Positions 1 through 7,596 of a stretch of DNA of 16,901 nucleotides are shown one piece after another. Where the stretch lies: assembly GCA_019323235.1 (NCBI GenBank), contig JAHWHN010000011.1, positions 1 to 16,901 of the forward strand, written 5' to 3'. This DNA comes from Candidatus Woesearchaeota archaeon. GTDB taxonomy: Archaea > Nanobdellota > Nanobdellia > Woesearchaeales > JABIAG01. Both the position numbers and the translations under genes were made by a program. How positions within the stretch are numbered: position 1 is the stretch's first letter; each line of letters begins with the position of its first letter. Under the pieces are notes generated by a model. It did no database searches. It had not been told where the DNA came from and saw only the letters and a list, made by a program, of their open reading frames with translations.

Positions 1-1231
1 AAACATCATATCTTGTTTCATATTGCTGGAAACCAAAACTAAATCCTCCCAAATCTATTCCGTAAACATCAGGTTTTATTTCATTACCATCTGCATTTAC
101 ATTAAAATAATGAGGATAATCTAAATATTCAAAATCAATATCTACTTCTGGCAAAATTGTTTCCATATCTATTAATTCTTCAGAATATAAATCAACAACT
201 GGCAAAATCATATTGTCATATGTTTTTTGTCTTGTTCTATGAGCATAATCAACTGGTTCTAATTCTACTTGCTTGAAATTTTGAGCTCCTTGAACTTGAA
301 GCATTTTTGTAAAGTATAATAGTTGTCTTACGTTTTCTTTTACATCAGAAACTTGCCATCTATTTCCTGGACCAACTTCAAAAGCAAAATCATTAATTGG
401 AGGGAAGTATTTTGAACCAACCATTGAGTTCATAATTAATAAATTAATCATATTTGTTTCTAAGAAATTATTTTCTACTTCCATTCTAGTAATGAATTCT
501 GCTAATTCATACATTTTTTTTAATCTTACAGGAACTAAAACTCCAAAGTTTTCCATTTTCTGAACAGAATCTTCTGAAGAAACTTCTATTGGATAATAAA
601 TTTGAATTTGAACACCATCGTCTAAAACATATGTTGTTGCTGTTGGAATATTTGTTTCTGAAGAAACATTAAATCCCTCTTCTTTAAAAATTTGAAAATC
701 TGATAAACATTTGTCTAAATGAAAATTAACATAATTATCAATTTGGGCCTCTATGGATTGGTCTCTTCTTTGTAATCTTTCAAGTCCTGTATTGTAATCA
801 CTTTTTAATTGAGGTTTTTCTGAACTAAATGTCGCTACACTTTCGAAATTACTATTTGACTGGTGGAACCAATATGGTACAACAATATTACTTCCTTCCA
901 TAAAATAAAATGAATTTGATTCTGTTGGATTAATTTGAGACGGATTTAAATTATAAAAACCAGGATGTAAATATCCTCTATCAAATAAATAACCACCCCT
1001 TAATCCCAAAATACTTACTGCATCTTCTCCAACTTGTTCTACACAAGAATGAACATATTCTTGAATTGGTGAAAATTCTTCAGAAACTTCATCTACAAAT
1101 AAATTACCTCTTGAGGCTTGATCAGGAATAAATACATATAAGATTATACCAAATACTATTATTAGAATTACTGCTATTGCTGCAAAAATTGCAACTTGTC
1201 CTCTTTTTTCATATTTTTTCATATAATCCAT
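1..1231 (-). CDS. Pilin-like membrane-anchored surface protein, C-terminus outside the window
   Basis: The frame is open from the ATG at 1231 to the left edge (410 residues, no stop), so the C-terminus is missing. The N-terminus is short and basic, followed by RGQVAIFAAIAVI and a hydrophobic helix (about residues 12-34). A charged K/R-G step right before a hydrophobic stretch resembles class III (preflagellin/prepilin) signal peptides, which keep the helix after cleavage. Such 'RGQVAIF' starts are common in DPANN surface proteins. The rest is predicted extracellular, rich in Asp, Glu, Tyr and Asn, with no domain I can name. The start is supported by a TATA box 28 nt upstream (1252-1259), implying a leaderless mRNA; an in-frame ATG at 1222 is an alternative. 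The A24 peptidase at 7597-8427 is a plausible processing enzyme. Function: probable surface or pilus-related protein, unproven. Confidence 0.75.
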   Translation of the reverse strand, partial: MDYMKKYEKRGQVAIFAAIAVILIIVFGIILYVFIPDQASRGNLFVDEVSEEFSPIQEYVHSCVEQVGEDAVSILGLRGGYLFDRGYLHPGFYNLNPSQINPTESNSFYFMEGSNIVVPYWFHQSNSNFESVATFSSEKPQLKSDYNTGLERLQRRDQSIEAQIDNYVNFHLDKCLSDFQIFKEEGFNVSSETNIPTATTYVLDDGVQIQIYYPIEVSSEDSVQKMENFGVLVPVRLKKMYELAEFITRMEVENNFLETNMINLLIMNSMVGSKYFPPINDFAFEVGPGNRWQVSDVKENVRQLLYFTKMLQVQGAQNFKQVELEPVDYAHRTRQKTYDNMILPVVDLYSEELIDMETILPEVDIDFEYLDYPHYFNVNADGNEIKPDVYGIDLGGFSFGFQQYETRYDV

Positions 1232-1251
1232 TGTATTTTTTAGTTTAATAA

Positions 1252-1259
1252 TATATAAA
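1252..1259 (-). promoter_or_regulatory. TATA box of the pilin-like gene
   Basis: Minus strand reads TTTATATA starting 28 nt before the ATG at 1231. This lies inside the 37-nt gap after the upstream Cys-rich gene, so the pilin-like gene probably has its own leaderless promoter as well as any read-through. Confidence 0.6.
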
Positions 1260-1268
1260 CATTATCAT

Positions 1269-2471
1269 TTAGCTATATGCTTTTAATAATTCATATTGCA
1301 ACCTGAAAGTATCACAAGTTTCTTTTCTTCTACCATCTACTACTTCATTACATACTTCATAATCATTTACTGAGTAAGCGTAATCAATATAACAATTATC
1401 TTTCATTTCTTGATTTGATATTAAAGTACAATAATATGATGAATTTGTATTTTTAGATAAATGGTTGTAACAAGCATCTTTTATATTCGAATTGTCTAAA
1501 CCAGAACATTCTTTTGCAATTTCTGCTGCAGATTTTGACTTCAAATTATCTACAACATATTTGTTGATTTGAAATTCAGAAGTCAATTCTTGTAAACTTC
1601 TGCTTGGAAGAGGACAATCCGCCTCACAATTATAATAACTTTCACTTACCTCACAAACAGTATTCCCACAAACTGGAGCTTCACAATCTAAAGAACAAGT
1701 AATAAATGATTCACCAGATTCACAAACTCCATTCCCACAACCATCCTCTCTTACAACAGGAGGTCTTACAACAGGAGGGGTGTCATTAATAGTATTATCA
1801 ATAACTCCAAAATCACAGTCTGATGGACAAGGGTCATTGTCTTCACAAATTTCATTACATAAATTTACTTCACAATCTTCTTCACAATCTTCATTTTCAT
1901 CACAATCACCATCTCCACATTTTGGGATTACGGTAAAGGAATAAGAAGTTCTTTCAATATTTTCTTCATAAGTAGCTAAAACCTCAACAGTGTATCTTCC
2001 AACTTTTGAAGGATTTATAGAAAATGTAGTTTCTCCAACATCAGGACTTACAACTTTACTTCCCGAGTCTTCAGAAAATCCTGATAATTTAAGATCATAA
2101 CTTAAGTCTACTGAATAATCAGAAGTTGAACCAATATTGTTTATGAAAACTTTAAGATTTAATGCTTGACCTTTTTGGATAGATTTTTGTTCAGAGAAGG
2201 AACTTATTACAATTTTAGAATAATCTTCATCAGAAAGATAGAAAGATAACATTAAAAATGCCGAAATTGAAACAATCATCACAACTGCAGCAGAGATTAT
2301 AATTAAGAATTTTTTATTATTATAAGTGTGAGGATTATATGCCGTAGAAATTGCTTCATTTACTTCAGAGATAGGGTATCCTTGCTTAACTAAAAAGTTT
2401 TTTAGTGTTTGTAGATCATATCCTTTTGCATGATATTTTTGAACATAATCTACTAATTTCTGATTTACCAT
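1269..2471 (-). CDS. Cys-rich membrane-anchored surface protein (400 aa)
   Basis: The start is the ATG at 2471 (MVNQKLVDYV), preceded 8 nt away by GAGGAAGGGG. A longer reading from a TTG at 2510 is rejected because it begins inside the promoter. Layout: a short helical N-domain (2-45) of the 'LVDYVQKY-AKGYDLQTLKNFLVKQGY' kind seen in front of membrane anchors in DPANN proteins; a transmembrane helix (54-79); a beta-sandwich region (about 85-183) resembling CARDB/NEW3 domains; four Cys repeats (C185-C200, C205-C219, C245-C263, C268-C286), the last two of the form CGNxVCExxES-x4-C-x3-C; a Val/Pro-rich linker (232-240); and a C-terminal domain with Cys at 322, 334, 348, 360, 374 and 386. The even Cys count in the extracellular part (22) suggests disulfides. 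It probably faces outward with a cytoplasmic N-domain. Function unknown. Confidence 0.85.
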   Translation of the reverse strand: MVNQKLVDYVQKYHAKGYDLQTLKNFLVKQGYPISEVNEAISTAYNPHTYNNKKFLIIISAAVVMIVSISAFLMLSFYLSDEDYSKIVISSFSEQKSIQKGQALNLKVFINNIGSTSDYSVDLSYDLKLSGFSEDSGSKVVSPDVGETTFSINPSKVGRYTVEVLATYEENIERTSYSFTVIPKCGDGDCDENEDCEEDCEVNLCNEICEDNDPCPSDCDFGVIDNTINDTPPVVRPPVVREDGCGNGVCESGESFITCSLDCEAPVCGNTVCEVSESYYNCEADCPLPSRSLQELTSEFQINKYVVDNLKSKSAAEIAKECSGLDNSNIKDACYNHLSKNTNSSYYCTLISNQEMKDNCYIDYAYSVNDYEVCNEVVDGRRKETCDTFRLQYELLKAYS

Positions 2472-2491
2472 AAATATAACCCCTTCCTCAT
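2465..2491 (-). CDS. Possible 8-codon leader ORF overlapping the Cys-rich gene start
   Basis: On the minus strand an ATG at 2491-2489 lies 28 nt after the first T of the TATA box, the usual leaderless distance in this window. It opens MRKGLYLW and stops with TAA at 2467-2465, overlapping the start codon of the main gene by 7 nt. The Shine-Dalgarno bases lie inside it. It may be a regulatory upstream ORF or chance. Confidence 0.3.
   Translation of the reverse strand: MRKGLYLW
2480..2489 (-). promoter_or_regulatory. Shine-Dalgarno site fixing the start at 2471
   Basis: GAGGAAGGGG ends 8 nt before the ATG at 2471. This decides for the 400-residue product over the longer TTG-initiated reading. 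Confidence 0.7.
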
Positions 2492-2510
2492 ATAAAAACC
2501 AGAATTCCAA

Positions 2511-2520
2511 CTATATAAAT
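2511..2520 (-). promoter_or_regulatory. TATA box of the Cys-rich surface gene
   Basis: Minus strand ATTTATATAG. Transcription should begin near 2489-2491, leaving a leader of about 20 nt that just contains the Shine-Dalgarno site. It faces away from the S-layer-like gene promoter at 2611, about 90 nt apart. Confidence 0.6.
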
Positions 2521-2610
2521 GTTACCATAATTCTTGAGAAAATGGCGAATTTTACTTTTTTTGGAATATTTTCGATCATTTCAAAAAAAAACTTAAAAAT
2601 ACCCAGAATC

Positions 2611-2618
2611 TTTATAAA
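2611..2618 (+). promoter_or_regulatory. TATA box of the S-layer-like gene
   Basis: TTTATAAA at 2611-2618 predicts transcription from about 2640, giving a leader of roughly 46 nt. That is long for this window, where most starts coincide with the predicted mRNA 5' end. Confidence 0.6.
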
Positions 2619-2641
2619 TGAAAAAATGTTACTACAATGAA

Positions 2642-2668
2642 ATGACTGTATTGACGAGATTCGTTTAA
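2642..2668 (+). CDS. Possible 8-codon leader ORF before the S-layer-like gene
   Basis: ATG at 2642 sits 31 nt after the start of the TATA box, where leaderless genes in this window begin. It opens MTVLTRFV and ends with TAA at 2666-2668, two bases before the GGGGG Shine-Dalgarno of the main gene. Coding is not proven; it may be a leader peptide coupled to reinitiation. Confidence 0.3.
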   Translation: MTVLTRFV

Positions 2669-2670
2669 CA

Positions 2671-2675
2671 GGGGG
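2671..2675 (+). promoter_or_regulatory. Shine-Dalgarno site of the S-layer-like gene
   Basis: GGGGG (in CAGGGGGTTT), 10 nt before the ATG at 2686, in otherwise A+T-rich DNA. It supports this start. Confidence 0.6.
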
Positions 2676-2685
2676 TTTATTAAAA

Positions 2686-5600
2686 ATGAATTATAATGAT
2701 TATAAAAAAAGTGGTTATACAAGAATTTTATTCTTAGTTTCAATGATGTTTATGTTTATGATGAGTGTTGCTAGTGCATCAATTTTTATACAAATTGATG
2801 GTCCTTTTGACGGAACTTATGTTCAAGATAACAATGCTACATTCTTATTTACCCCAACAATTTCAAATGAAAGTGTTGTAGATTGCTCTTTATATGGTGA
2901 TTTCAGTGGAAATTTCATATTAGAAGATACAATCTTAAATGTTACTAATGCTACTCAATATAATTTTGATAAAGCTAACGTAGCTGATGGTTCTTACGCA
3001 TGGAATGTAAATTGTGTAAGTAATACTACAAGTGCTACTTCTGAAAATAATACAGTTATTTTTGATACTACTTCCCCTAGTGTATCAATAAAATCCCCTC
3101 AAACAAACGATAACCTTGCGAATAACTTTTTAGTAAACGTTAATGCAGCAGACAATATTGGTGTAAAAGAAGTTAGAGCTAATGGACAATTATTAACTTT
3201 AGCAACTGGTAATTCTTTAAATGGTACTTATGCAGGTACAATTGATAGCAATACTTTAACTGATGGTTTACAAAATATTTTAGTTACTGTTGAAGATAAT
3301 GCTGGAAATGTTGCTAATGCTAGTGTTGAAGTAATGATTGATAATGTTGCTCCAGAAGTTAGATTTGCTTTCCTTGATAGAGATGAAGATGGGAATATTT
3401 ACGAAAGTTGGGGATTATACCCAATTCTTGCAGAAGATGAACAATCAGGTATTAATTCAATCTACATAGTTAATAACAGCAATTTTAGATTTTACATGGA
3501 AGAAGGTAATGACAATTATGCTTTCTATGAATTAAGATTTGGTTATTACGATTATAACTTAGGCCAATATATTTATCCTCAAGAAGGTCTAAATAATGTT
3601 ACTTTCTACATTGAAGATAATGCTGGAAATTCAGCATATTATAGTGTTGAGTTTATTGTAGATACTACTAATCCTTTTGGAACTCTTATTTCTCCATTAA
3701 ATGGTTCTACATATAATAGTAATGATGAAAACATAGAAGTTAGTTTTACATATGGTGATAACTTATCAGGTGTAGAAAATGTTAGAGTTAGAGCTTATGG
3801 TTATAATAAAAATGGAAACTATGTTGGTTCAATATACCATTCTAATAGTAGTTTAACTTCTGAAAATGGAACTTATACTTATAATATAGAATCACAATAT
3901 GAAAATGATGGAAAATATGGTTTATATTTCCAACTTAATGATAAAGCAGGAAATTACTTTAACTCAAGAGATGAATCATATGAAGCTTGCTTTAATGATT
4001 GTGAAGCGGTTTGTGAGGCACAATATACAGATTTGGATGATATTGAAGATTGTATTGATAATTGTGATGATGAATGTTGGGATAATAGCTACACTACTTT
4101 TATTGAAATTGATAACAATGCTCCATACTTTATGGGAGATTTAATTAAACCTTATACAAATCAAATTTATGATAACACTCCAATTAACATTACTGTTTTA
4201 GCAGATGATAGCTATTCAGGTGTTAAAGAAGTTTTATTAGAATCAAACCATGCTGGTGCTGTTGCAAATTTCAGTATGAATAAAATAGATAACACTACAT
4301 TTAATTTTATTATTGATTCTGTACATTTAAATGAAGGAGATGTTATTGATTTATCATATTATGGAGAAGATAATTTTGGAAATATTGCTTACTTATCTAG
4401 CAGAACATTATATGTAGGCAGTAGAGGTCCTATTGTTAATGAATCAAAAGATTGGACTCAAAATATTTCTGAAGGTTCATCACCTGTTACTTTAGATTTA
4501 ACAGGTTGGGTTTATGATTTAGATAAAGTTGATTCATCATTAACATGGGAATTAATTTTCGATAATAATAATGACGATTTATTTGCTTTAGAATTTAATG
4601 CAGATACTCAAGTATTAGTAATTACTTTAGCTAACAATGATGTTTACGGAAGTGAAACACTTTCATTCAAAGTAACTGATACTCAAGGTAATTTTAATTA
4701 TGCTGTAATGAACATTAATGTATTACCAGTTAATGATGCACCATTTTTCAATTCAACAATTCCTAATTTTATTGTTACTGACAATGGTACAACTCAACAC
4801 ACAATTGATATTACTGATTATTGTGATGACAGTGCAGATGGAAATTATGATTTTGAAGTGACTGTTGATTTAAATCAAGATTTATGGAAATCCCCATTAA
4901 ACGATATTGTTTATACAAATACAATTACATTCAAAGCTGCAGAAAATGCTGCTCAAGTTGCTAATGTAAGTGATGTTATAACAATTACTTGTTCAGATGG
5001 TGAATTAGAAGATAGTACAACTGTTACTGGAACTATTACTCCATTTAATGAACCTCCAGTATCACCAAAATTAGTTAGTCCTGTTGATAACGCTGATTTA
5101 ACTTTAGTTACTTCAGATCCTTCAGTAGTATTAGAATGGGAAGAAGGTAGCGACCCAGAAAATCAAGACTTAACTTACACTGTTTATGTTAATAACGAAA
5201 GCTTAGTTAATACAACTGACTTAACTTACACATTAACAAATGTAGATAATGGTACTTACACATGGTATGTTTTATCTAATGATGGAATGTTTGATTCTGC
5301 TAAAGATGAAGAATTTTCTTTCACTGTTGTTGTAGAAGATGATGGTTATAACAATACTGCTCCAGTTTTCAATGGAACTATTCCAGATGTTGAAATGGAT
5401 GAAGATGATAATTTATTACCAGAAATTAATTTAAATAATTATTTCAGCGATGCTGACGGTGATGTTTTAACTTTCACTAACTCAGATGTTGCAGGAATAA
5501 CTTTTGAATATGTTAATGGTGCTGCTATTGTAACTCCAGATGAAAACTTATATGGTATAAGAACTGTTGTTTTCACTGGTGCTGATAGATTTAATTCTAC

Positions 5601-7203
5601 ACAAAGTAATGAAGTAACTATTGTTATTAATCCAGTTAATGATGCTCCAGTTATTGAAAATATTGCAGATAGAGAAATTCCAGTTGAAAGAGAATTTACT
5701 TTAGATGTAGTTGCTGAAGATGTTGACGGAGATGTTTTAACTTATAACATTACTGGTGGACCAGAAGGAATGGTTATTTCACAATCAGGAAGAATTTCAG
5801 GATGGACTCCAAGAGTTAATGAATCAGGAGATGTTTATGACATTACTGTAATAGCATCTGATGATAATTTAACAGATAGTGAAACATTTACAATTACTGT
5901 TGATCCAAATGTTGAACACAGTTACAAAGTTTCAGGAAATATTAATTTCCAAGGTGTTGAACCAAGTAAAACTTATGAAGAAACATTCACTATTCAAAAT
6001 GATGGTGGAATTGACTTTGATCAAATTAGTTTAAGTTTATCATCTGATTTAGAAAGTGTTTTCAATGCTAAATTATCAAGTAATAACTTCGCATTAAATG
6101 TTGGAGATACTAAAACAATTACTTTAACAATTACTGCTCCAGTTAATGAAACAATTGAAAATGAAATTATTGGAACTATTGCTGTATCTGCTGAAAACAT
6201 CAACAAAACAATTAATGTTTATACTAAACCATTATCTTACTTAGATATTGAAGAATTAAAAGTTAAAGTTGATGGTAAAAGATCAGAAGTTTTAGATGGT
6301 GAAACTATTTCAAAGAATGCAGCTCCTGGTGACTTAATTGAATTTGAAGTTAAAGTATTAAATAATTTAGTAGACTTAGATATGGAAGATGTTGAAGTTG
6401 AAATCACAATTTATGATATTGATGATGGTGATGATATTGAATTAGACACTGATGCAGAAGATATTGATGCAGAAGATGATTTCAAATTTGATGATGGCCT
6501 TAGCTTCGAAGTACCTTTAATTATTGAAGAAGATATTTATGAAATTTTAATTGAAGTTACTGGTGAAGATGAAGATGGTAATAATCACGAAGTTCAATGG
6601 ACAATTTATTTAGAAGTTGAAAAAGAAAGACACGAAGTTTTAATGTCCAGAGCAACTATCTCCCCATCAACACTAACTTGTATTAGAAATGCTGACATTG
6701 ACATCACAACAGTTAACATTGGTAACAATGATGAAGATGTAAGAATTACTGTTAAGAATAGTGAGTTAGATTTAGATGAAGAAAGAGAATTTGAACTTGA
6801 AGAAGGTAATGATGAAGATGATGTTAAAAAAGTATTATCATTTAGAGTTGATGTAGATGATGATTTAGAAGGTTCATTCCCTATTGAAGTATCTATGTAT
6901 GTGGATGATGACTTAGAAGAATCTGAAACACTATATTTAGAAGTAAATGAATGTACTAGAAAAACTACTAGTTCTAGTGGAACTGGTTCAACTGGTTCAA
7001 ATTCAGGAACTAATACAAACACAAATGCAAATGGTGGATTTGAAATTGTTTCAAGTCCAACAATACCTACTCCAACATCACCAATAGTACAACAAGATGA
7101 TGACTTATTCGAAAGAATTAGTGATGGAGATTTAACAATTCCTGCTTTAGGAGTTTTAGCAGCTGCTGCAGGTGTATTTGTAATGTTAATGTTACCTAAA
7201 TAG
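2686..7203 (+). CDS. Large secreted S-layer-like / Ig-domain surface protein (1505 aa)
   Basis: A Sec signal peptide (1-31, hydrophobic 14-28, ASA motif at 29-31) is followed by consecutive beta-sandwich domains. Ig-like units lie at about 131-222, 222-328, 330-476 and 480-580, marked by 'DTTxP' and 'DNAGN' signatures. Cadherin-like units lie at 582-683, 686-786 and 893-987, with 'PVNDAP' boundaries. A fibronectin III-like unit is at 790-885 and a He_PIG-like putative Ig unit at 988-1072. Residues 1075-1423 form an Asp/Glu-rich C-terminal region typical of DPANN 'putative S-layer' proteins, where C1332 and C1423 could form a disulfide. A Ser/Thr/Gly/Asn linker (1426-1450) leads to a C-terminal membrane helix (1485-1504) ending PK. 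A Cys-rich insert lies at 435-464. About thirty NxS/T sequons are visible by eye, all before about residue 1190. It is probably the main cell-wall protein or a giant adhesin; sequence alone does not separate the two. Confidence 0.85.
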   Translation: MNYNDYKKSGYTRILFLVSMMFMFMMSVASASIFIQIDGPFDGTYVQDNNATFLFTPTISNESVVDCSLYGDFSGNFILEDTILNVTNATQYNFDKANVADGSYAWNVNCVSNTTSATSENNTVIFDTTSPSVSIKSPQTNDNLANNFLVNVNAADNIGVKEVRANGQLLTLATGNSLNGTYAGTIDSNTLTDGLQNILVTVEDNAGNVANASVEVMIDNVAPEVRFAFLDRDEDGNIYESWGLYPILAEDEQSGINSIYIVNNSNFRFYMEEGNDNYAFYELRFGYYDYNLGQYIYPQEGLNNVTFYIEDNAGNSAYYSVEFIVDTTNPFGTLISPLNGSTYNSNDENIEVSFTYGDNLSGVENVRVRAYGYNKNGNYVGSIYHSNSSLTSENGTYTYNIESQYENDGKYGLYFQLNDKAGNYFNSRDESYEACFNDCEAVCEAQYTDLDDIEDCIDNCDDECWDNSYTTFIEIDNNAPYFMGDLIKPYTNQIYDNTPINITVLADDSYSGVKEVLLESNHAGAVANFSMNKIDNTTFNFIIDSVHLNEGDVIDLSYYGEDNFGNIAYLSSRTLYVGSRGPIVNESKDWTQNISEGSSPVTLDLTGWVYDLDKVDSSLTWELIFDNNNDDLFALEFNADTQVLVITLANNDVYGSETLSFKVTDTQGNFNYAVMNINVLPVNDAPFFNSTIPNFIVTDNGTTQHTIDITDYCDDSADGNYDFEVTVDLNQDLWKSPLNDIVYTNTITFKAAENAAQVANVSDVITITCSDGELEDSTTVTGTITPFNEPPVSPKLVSPVDNADLTLVTSDPSVVLEWEEGSDPENQDLTYTVYVNNESLVNTTDLTYTLTNVDNGTYTWYVLSNDGMFDSAKDEEFSFTVVVEDDGYNNTAPVFNGTIPDVEMDEDDNLLPEINLNNYFSDADGDVLTFTNSDVAGITFEYVNGAAIVTPDENLYGIRTVVFTGADRFNSTQSNEVTIVINPVNDAPVIENIADREIPVEREFTLDVVAEDVDGDVLTYNITGGPEGMVISQSGRISGWTPRVNESGDVYDITVIASDDNLTDSETFTITVDPNVEHSYKVSGNINFQGVEPSKTYEETFTIQNDGGIDFDQISLSLSSDLESVFNAKLSSNNFALNVGDTKTITLTITAPVNETIENEIIGTIAVSAENINKTINVYTKPLSYLDIEELKVKVDGKRSEVLDGETISKNAAPGDLIEFEVKVLNNLVDLDMEDVEVEITIYDIDDGDDIELDTDAEDIDAEDDFKFDDGLSFEVPLIIEEDIYEILIEVTGEDEDGNNHEVQWTIYLEVEKERHEVLMSRATISPSTLTCIRNADIDITTVNIGNNDEDVRITVKNSELDLDEEREFELEEGNDEDDVKKVLSFRVDVDDDLEGSFPIEVSMYVDDDLEESETLYLEVNECTRKTTSSSGTGSTGSNSGTNTNTNANGGFEIVSSPTIPTPTSPIVQQDDDLFERISDGDLTIPALGVLAAAAGVFVMLMLPK

Positions 7204-7260
7204 ATTTCTTTTGATATCTAATTTATTTTTTTATATTTTTATTTTTTCATTTTTTAAAAC
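7201..7260 (+). terminator. Probable T-rich transcription terminator after the S-layer-like gene
   Basis: A weak inverted repeat TAGAT (7201-7205, including the stop codon) and ATCTA (7216-7220) is followed by several T tracts up to about 7255. Archaeal termination often needs only T tracts, so the hairpin may be irrelevant. Confidence 0.4.
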
Positions 7261-7385
7261 TTCTATAAATAAAACAAACTTCTTGAAGAAACATTTATTT
7301 GTTAAAAAAACCACACAATAAATGAAATTAAAATATTATTTCAAAAAAGTAGTCTTTTTACAAAATATAAACTAAAAGGACATTA

Positions 7386-7393
7386 TTTATAAA
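7386..7393 (+). promoter_or_regulatory. TATA box of the 51-aa membrane protein gene
   Basis: TTTATAAA begins 30 nt before the ATG at 7416, implying a leaderless transcript. The gene-free stretch 7204-7385 otherwise holds T tracts and a short palindrome, TTCTTGAAGAA at 7280-7290. Confidence 0.55.
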
Positions 7394-7415
7394 CATTAAA
7401 TATTTTAGAATTAAA

Positions 7416-7571
7416 ATGATTAAAAAAATAATTGCCTATTCATTAATTATTATAGCAATATTAAATATATTCCTATTCGTTACTAAAAGAATTGATTCTT
7501 TATTCTTTTGGTTGATAATTATTTTAATTGCAATTTATGCATATAAAATTCAACCAAAACTTAATATTTAA
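7416..7571 (+). CDS. Small two-helix membrane protein (51 aa)
   Basis: ATG at 7416 to TAA at 7569-7571. The product has two hydrophobic helices (about residues 4-22 and 29-43) joined by a short charged turn (TKRID), with a basic N-terminus (MIKK) and a short polar tail. It resembles no family I recognise. The evidence that it is a gene is the TATA box at the leaderless distance and the clean two-helix pattern; its last codons contain the promoter of the next gene (7567-7574). A+T-rich DNA can produce hydrophobic ORFs by chance, so some doubt remains. It might work with the prepilin peptidase immediately downstream, but only proximity suggests this. Confidence 0.5.
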   Translation: MIKKIIAYSLIIIAILNIFLFVTKRIDSLFFWLIIILIAIYAYKIQPKLNI

Positions 7572-7574
7572 ATA
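7567..7574 (+). promoter_or_regulatory. TATA box of the A24 peptidase gene
   Basis: TTTAAATA begins 30 nt before the ATG at 7597 and overlaps the stop codon of the preceding small gene. The transcript is predicted leaderless. Confidence 0.6.
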
Positions 7575-7596
7575 CTAATAATTTAATTTTGATGAT

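Noticed and set aside
2472..2510. 13-residue N-terminal extension of the Cys-rich protein from a TTG codon
   Set aside because: It starts within the promoter region and upstream of the predicted transcript 5' end; the Shine-Dalgarno at 2480-2489 points to ATG 2471.
3899..4144. 81-codon frame inside the S-layer-like gene
   Set aside because: It lies in another frame over conserved Ig-like and Cys-rich coding, is Met/Ile-rich by composition only, and has no start signal.
6415..6500. GAT/GAA-rich stretch as a DNA repeat
   Set aside because: It is irregular and codes for the acidic Asp/Glu segment of the S-layer-like protein; no unit repeats exactly.
6606..7022. 138-codon antisense frame opposite the S-layer-like gene
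   Set aside because: Its Ser-rich product (from Asp/Glu-rich GAT/GAA codons read backwards) and lack of a promoter show it is a shadow of the real gene.
7322..7375. 17-codon frame (MKLKYYFKKVV...)
   Set aside because: It is too short, has only a poor TATA-like sequence and no Shine-Dalgarno; likely chance in A+T-rich DNA.
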